Of a stretch of 8,042 nucleotides of DNA, positions 6,148 through 8,042 are shown in pieces. Origin of the DNA: Candidatus Intestinimonas stercorigallinarum (GTDB taxonomy: Bacteria; Bacillota; Clostridia; Oscillospirales; Oscillospiraceae); contig DXDV01000027.1 of NCBI GenBank assembly GCA_019115345.1, forward strand, positions 1 through 8,042. Reading direction: 5' to 3'. Positions within the stretch are counted from its first letter, which is position 1; every line of letters starts with the position of its first letter. The notes beneath the pieces were generated by a model. That model was given only the letters and a program-made list of their open reading frames with translations, ran no database searches and was not told where the DNA came from. The translations under genes were made by a program, and so were the position numbers.

Positions 6148-6176
6148 TTGACAAGCGGCGGAAAGCCTGCGATAAT
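6148..6176 (+). promoter_or_regulatory. Sigma-70/SigA-type promoter for the acetyltransferase operon
   Basis: -35 TTGACA (6148-6153), 17-nt spacer, -10 GATAAT (6171-6176). Transcription should begin at about 6183, leaving a GC-rich leader of about 170 nt before the start codon at 6354. Confidence 0.78.
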
Positions 6177-6207
6177 AGGGCTGTCAAAGCAGGTGCGCGG
6201 AGGCCGT

Positions 6208-6274
6208 CCAGCCGGTCTCCAACCATATCGATGGATAGACCCGCCGCCGGAGACGGCTGGGGGTCTGGTTTTGT
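6208..6274 (+). promoter_or_regulatory. Possible transcription attenuator in the acetyltransferase leader
   Basis: Two structures compete. One pairs CCAGCCGGTCTCC (6208-6220) with GGAGACGGCTGG (6249-6260), twelve pairs with a single bulged G. The other pairs AGACCC (6237-6242) with GGGTCT (6261-6266) over an inner GCCG/CGGC helix (6243-6246 with 6254-6257), can be extended by AACC/GGTT (6221-6224 with 6267-6270), and leads into TTTTGTTT (6269-6276). The 6249-6260 segment serves both, so the first would act as antiterminator and the second as terminator. No upstream gene on this strand needs a terminator here. No leader peptide with a good ribosome site is seen; the ATG at 6231 is in frame with the downstream gene but has none. 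The remaining leader (6277-6340) is very GC-rich with no clear element. The trigger is unknown. Confidence 0.45.
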
Positions 6275-6353
6275 TTCGCGCGCGCGGCCGCCGCGGGCTC
6301 TCCCGGCTCCGGCCCCGCATCCCTTCCCCTTTCACCAGCAAAGGAGTGTATCC

Positions 6354-7586
6354 ATGGAAATCAGGTTCGTTCTTCCCTCCGAACGGGACCAGCTCGCCCG
6401 CAACGTGGTGAGCGCCTTCCCGTCCAAGACCCCGGCGTCTTTGCTTCGGAACATGGAAAGCGAGCTGTACCAGCCGGACGAGGGACGTTACCTCGGCTGT
6501 TTTGACGACGATGGGACCCTGGTGGGTTCCATCCTGATGATGGATTTCACCCTCAACGTCAGAGGCGTGATGATGCCCATGGGGGCGGCGGCCTACGTGT
6601 CCACCAACTTCCTCCGGAAGAAGGAGCACACGGCCATGACCATGCTCCGCGTCCTCATGGGGTACTACCAGAAGCTCGGTACGGCCATCGGCTGTCTGCA
6701 CCCCTTCATGCCCTCCTTCTACCGGAAGATGGGCTATGGGACCTGCAACGAGAGCATCCTCTACCAGCCAAAGCCCGGCATGATCCGTTCCTTCGGGGAC
6801 AAGTCCGGCCTCTCCTACGCCGGTCCCGGCGACCGGGAGGAGATCCTGGCATTCTACCGCGCCTGGGCCGCAAAGACCAACGGCGCCACCGTCCACCACT
6901 ACATGGACCCCCACCGCATCTTCGACATGCCCTACGTGGTAGTCTGCCGCCGGGAGGGCCGTCTCACCGGCTACCTCACCTTCGAGTTCGTGGAGGTGGA
7001 CCACTACACCGACATGTACCACGATCTGCTGGTCCGGGAGATGATCTGGGAGGACGTGGACACCCTCAAGCAGTTCATGACCTTCTTCGCCTCCCAGGTG
7101 GACCAGATCGAGCGGGTGCGGATCTTCTCCCCCGACGAGTACCTCCACGTCATGTTCAAAAATCCCGACACCGGGGAAAACCGGGCCCACGACGGCTGCA
7201 TCCACGAGATCGGCCGCAAGACCATGGGCTACATGGTCCGCATCTTCGACGTAAAGCAGTACTTCGCCGTTCAGACCCACTGCGAGTCGCCGGTCTCCCG
7301 GCCCTTCACCCTGGCCCTTCAGGTCCGGGACACCTTCCTCAGCCACAACGACGGCGCCTTCCTGCTGCGGGTGGAGGGAGACAGGGTGGCCCTGACGGAG
7401 AAGGGGACCCCTGACGTCACCCTCTCCACCCCCATCGCCGACCTCTCCTCTCTGGTGATGGGCGCCATCCCCCTGAGGGAATTTTTGGCCTATGACCGCA
7501 TGCAGCTCAGCGACCCCAGCTACGCCGATGACATCCAGAAGGCCATCGGTTGGAGCGTCAAGCCAAAGAACTATACTTATTTTTAA
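6354..7586 (+). CDS. Eis-like GNAT-family N-acetyltransferase
   Basis: 410 residues with the tripartite Eis layout: an N-terminal GNAT domain (about 1-140), a second degenerate GNAT-like domain (about 150-290) and a C-terminal SCP2-like domain (about 293-405, starting MVRIFDVKQYF). Eis proteins acetylate amines such as aminoglycosides or lysines; the substrate here cannot be told. LHPFMPSFYRKMGYG (115-129) matches the family's conserved segment with its tyrosines. The protein ends in Phe, as Eis does; in mycobacterial Eis the C-terminal carboxylate takes part in catalysis. Oddly, the usual acetyl-CoA loop R-x-x-G-x-G/A reads RKKEHT at 88-93, without glycines, so activity may be altered. The start is ATG at 6354 with AAGGAG 7 nt upstream; an in-frame ATG at 6231 has no ribosome site and lies in the attenuator. 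Co-transcribed with the next gene. Confidence 0.85.
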   Translation: MEIRFVLPSERDQLARNVVSAFPSKTPASLLRNMESELYQPDEGRYLGCFDDDGTLVGSILMMDFTLNVRGVMMPMGAAAYVSTNFLRKKEHTAMTMLRVLMGYYQKLGTAIGCLHPFMPSFYRKMGYGTCNESILYQPKPGMIRSFGDKSGLSYAGPGDREEILAFYRAWAAKTNGATVHHYMDPHRIFDMPYVVVCRREGRLTGYLTFEFVEVDHYTDMYHDLLVREMIWEDVDTLKQFMTFFASQVDQIERVRIFSPDEYLHVMFKNPDTGENRAHDGCIHEIGRKTMGYMVRIFDVKQYFAVQTHCESPVSRPFTLALQVRDTFLSHNDGAFLLRVEGDRVALTEKGTPDVTLSTPIADLSSLVMGAIPLREFLAYDRMQLSDPSYADDIQKAIGWSVKPKNYTYF

Positions 7587-7597
7587 AGAGGTGCCCC

Positions 7598-8042
7598 ATG
7601 AACGTGCGGATCACCAAGGCGGACGAGAGCCGCCTGAGCGCCTGCCACGAGGTCTTTCTGGACAGCGTCCTCTACCAGCGCTACTTCACCGAGGAGGGGC
7701 GGCTGGACAAGCAGCTCACCACCGCCATCGCCCGCGGGGAGCTGTGGATCGCCCTCACCGCCCAGGACGAGGTGGTGGGGTGCATGTGGGTGGAGCTCAC
7801 CGGCTTTTTCGGCGCCTTCCCCTACCTGGCCCTGCTGGGGGTGAAGAAGTCCTTCCGGGGCATGGGCATCGGCCATGTGCTGCTGGAGACCTTCATCGGC
7901 GTGTCCCGGTCCCTGGGCTACAAGAAGTGCTCCCTGCTGGTGAGCCACTTCAACCCCCGGGCCAAGAACCTCTACCAGTCCCTGGGCTTCAAAAAGGTGG
8001 GCTATGTGCCCGACTGCATCCTCCCCGGCATCCATGAGAACA
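7598..8042 (+). CDS. GNAT-family N-acetyltransferase, truncated by the right edge
   Basis: 148 codons are visible and remain open at the window end. The start is ATG at 7598-7600 with AGAGGTG just upstream, 11 nt after the preceding stop, so the two are co-transcribed. The fold markers are standard: strand GCMWVEL (61-67), then the acetyl-CoA motif GVKKSFRGMGIGHVLLETF (81-99) with the R-G-M-G-I-G pyrophosphate loop, and motif B NPRAKNLYQSLGFKKVGYVPD (119-139). The substrate is unknown. Unlike its upstream neighbour, the acetyl-CoA loop is intact. Being incomplete, it could still carry another domain beyond the edge, though most single-domain GNATs end soon after this point. Confidence 0.88.
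   Translation, partial: MNVRITKADESRLSACHEVFLDSVLYQRYFTEEGRLDKQLTTAIARGELWIALTAQDEVVGCMWVELTGFFGAFPYLALLGVKKSFRGMGIGHVLLETFIGVSRSLGYKKCSLLVSHFNPRAKNLYQSLGFKKVGYVPDCILPGIHEN

Noticed and set aside
6231..6353. ATG at 6231 as the start of the Eis-like protein (41 extra residues)
   Set aside because: No ribosome binding site, a P/R/A-rich extension unlike the family, and it lies within the attenuator-like structure; the ATG at 6354 has AAGGAG at proper spacing.
6081..7346. 421-aa minus-strand open frame opposite the Eis-like gene
   Set aside because: Antisense shadow: H/V/G/E-rich with no family resemblance, running through the leader and both divergent promoters.

Overview
The window carries most of the regulatory and early part of an ethanolamine-utilisation (eut) locus of the Gram-positive type on the minus strand, next to a divergent acetyltransferase operon on the plus strand. 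High GC content, strong AGGAGG-type ribosome binding sites, textbook TTGACA-17-TATAAT-like promoters and a EutV/EutW two-component pair with an ANTAR output domain point to a high-GC Firmicute. A gut Oscillospiraceae member (Flavonifractor/Intestinimonas-like) is my guess from composition and gene content only.

Minus strand, in the direction of transcription (right to left): promoter (6070-6098), structured leader with terminator (about 5964-6063), eutG alcohol dehydrogenase (4772-5905), a second promoter (4702-4730), a second leader with terminator (4537-4695), then eutS shell protein (4146-4496), eutP GTPase-like protein (3691-4137), eutV response regulator (3060-3647), eutW histidine kinase (1630-3057), a third strong terminator between eutW and eutA (1551-1604), eutA reactivase (84-1523), and the first 20 codons of eutB, the ethanolamine ammonia-lyase large subunit (1-61), running off the left edge. 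Three of these genes (eutS, eutA, eutB) start with GTG.

The genes work as one circuit. EutW senses the inducer (ethanolamine in characterised relatives) and phosphorylates EutV. EutV's ANTAR domain is expected to bind paired hexaloop hairpins in nascent leader RNA and prevent termination. The eutG leader shows this architecture clearly: two hairpins with hexaloops GGGGCA and GAGGCA, the second overlapping the 5' arm of a long intrinsic terminator. Terminators with candidate competing hairpins also precede eutS and eutA, so the sensor would gate several segments of its own operon. EutB (with EutC outside the window) makes acetaldehyde, EutA reactivates the B12 enzyme, EutS helps build the microcompartment shell, and EutG reduces acetaldehyde to ethanol.

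Plus strand: a promoter at 6148-6176, diverging from the eutG promoter, drives a roughly 170-nt GC-rich leader that contains its own pair of mutually exclusive hairpins (possible attenuator). It is followed by an Eis-family acetyltransferase (6354-7586) with an atypical acetyl-CoA loop and, 11 nt later, a conventional GNAT acetyltransferase cut by the right edge (7598-8042). No mobile elements, tRNAs, rRNAs or CRISPR arrays are visible. The most interesting content is the RNA-level control: up to four terminator-bearing leaders in 8 kb.
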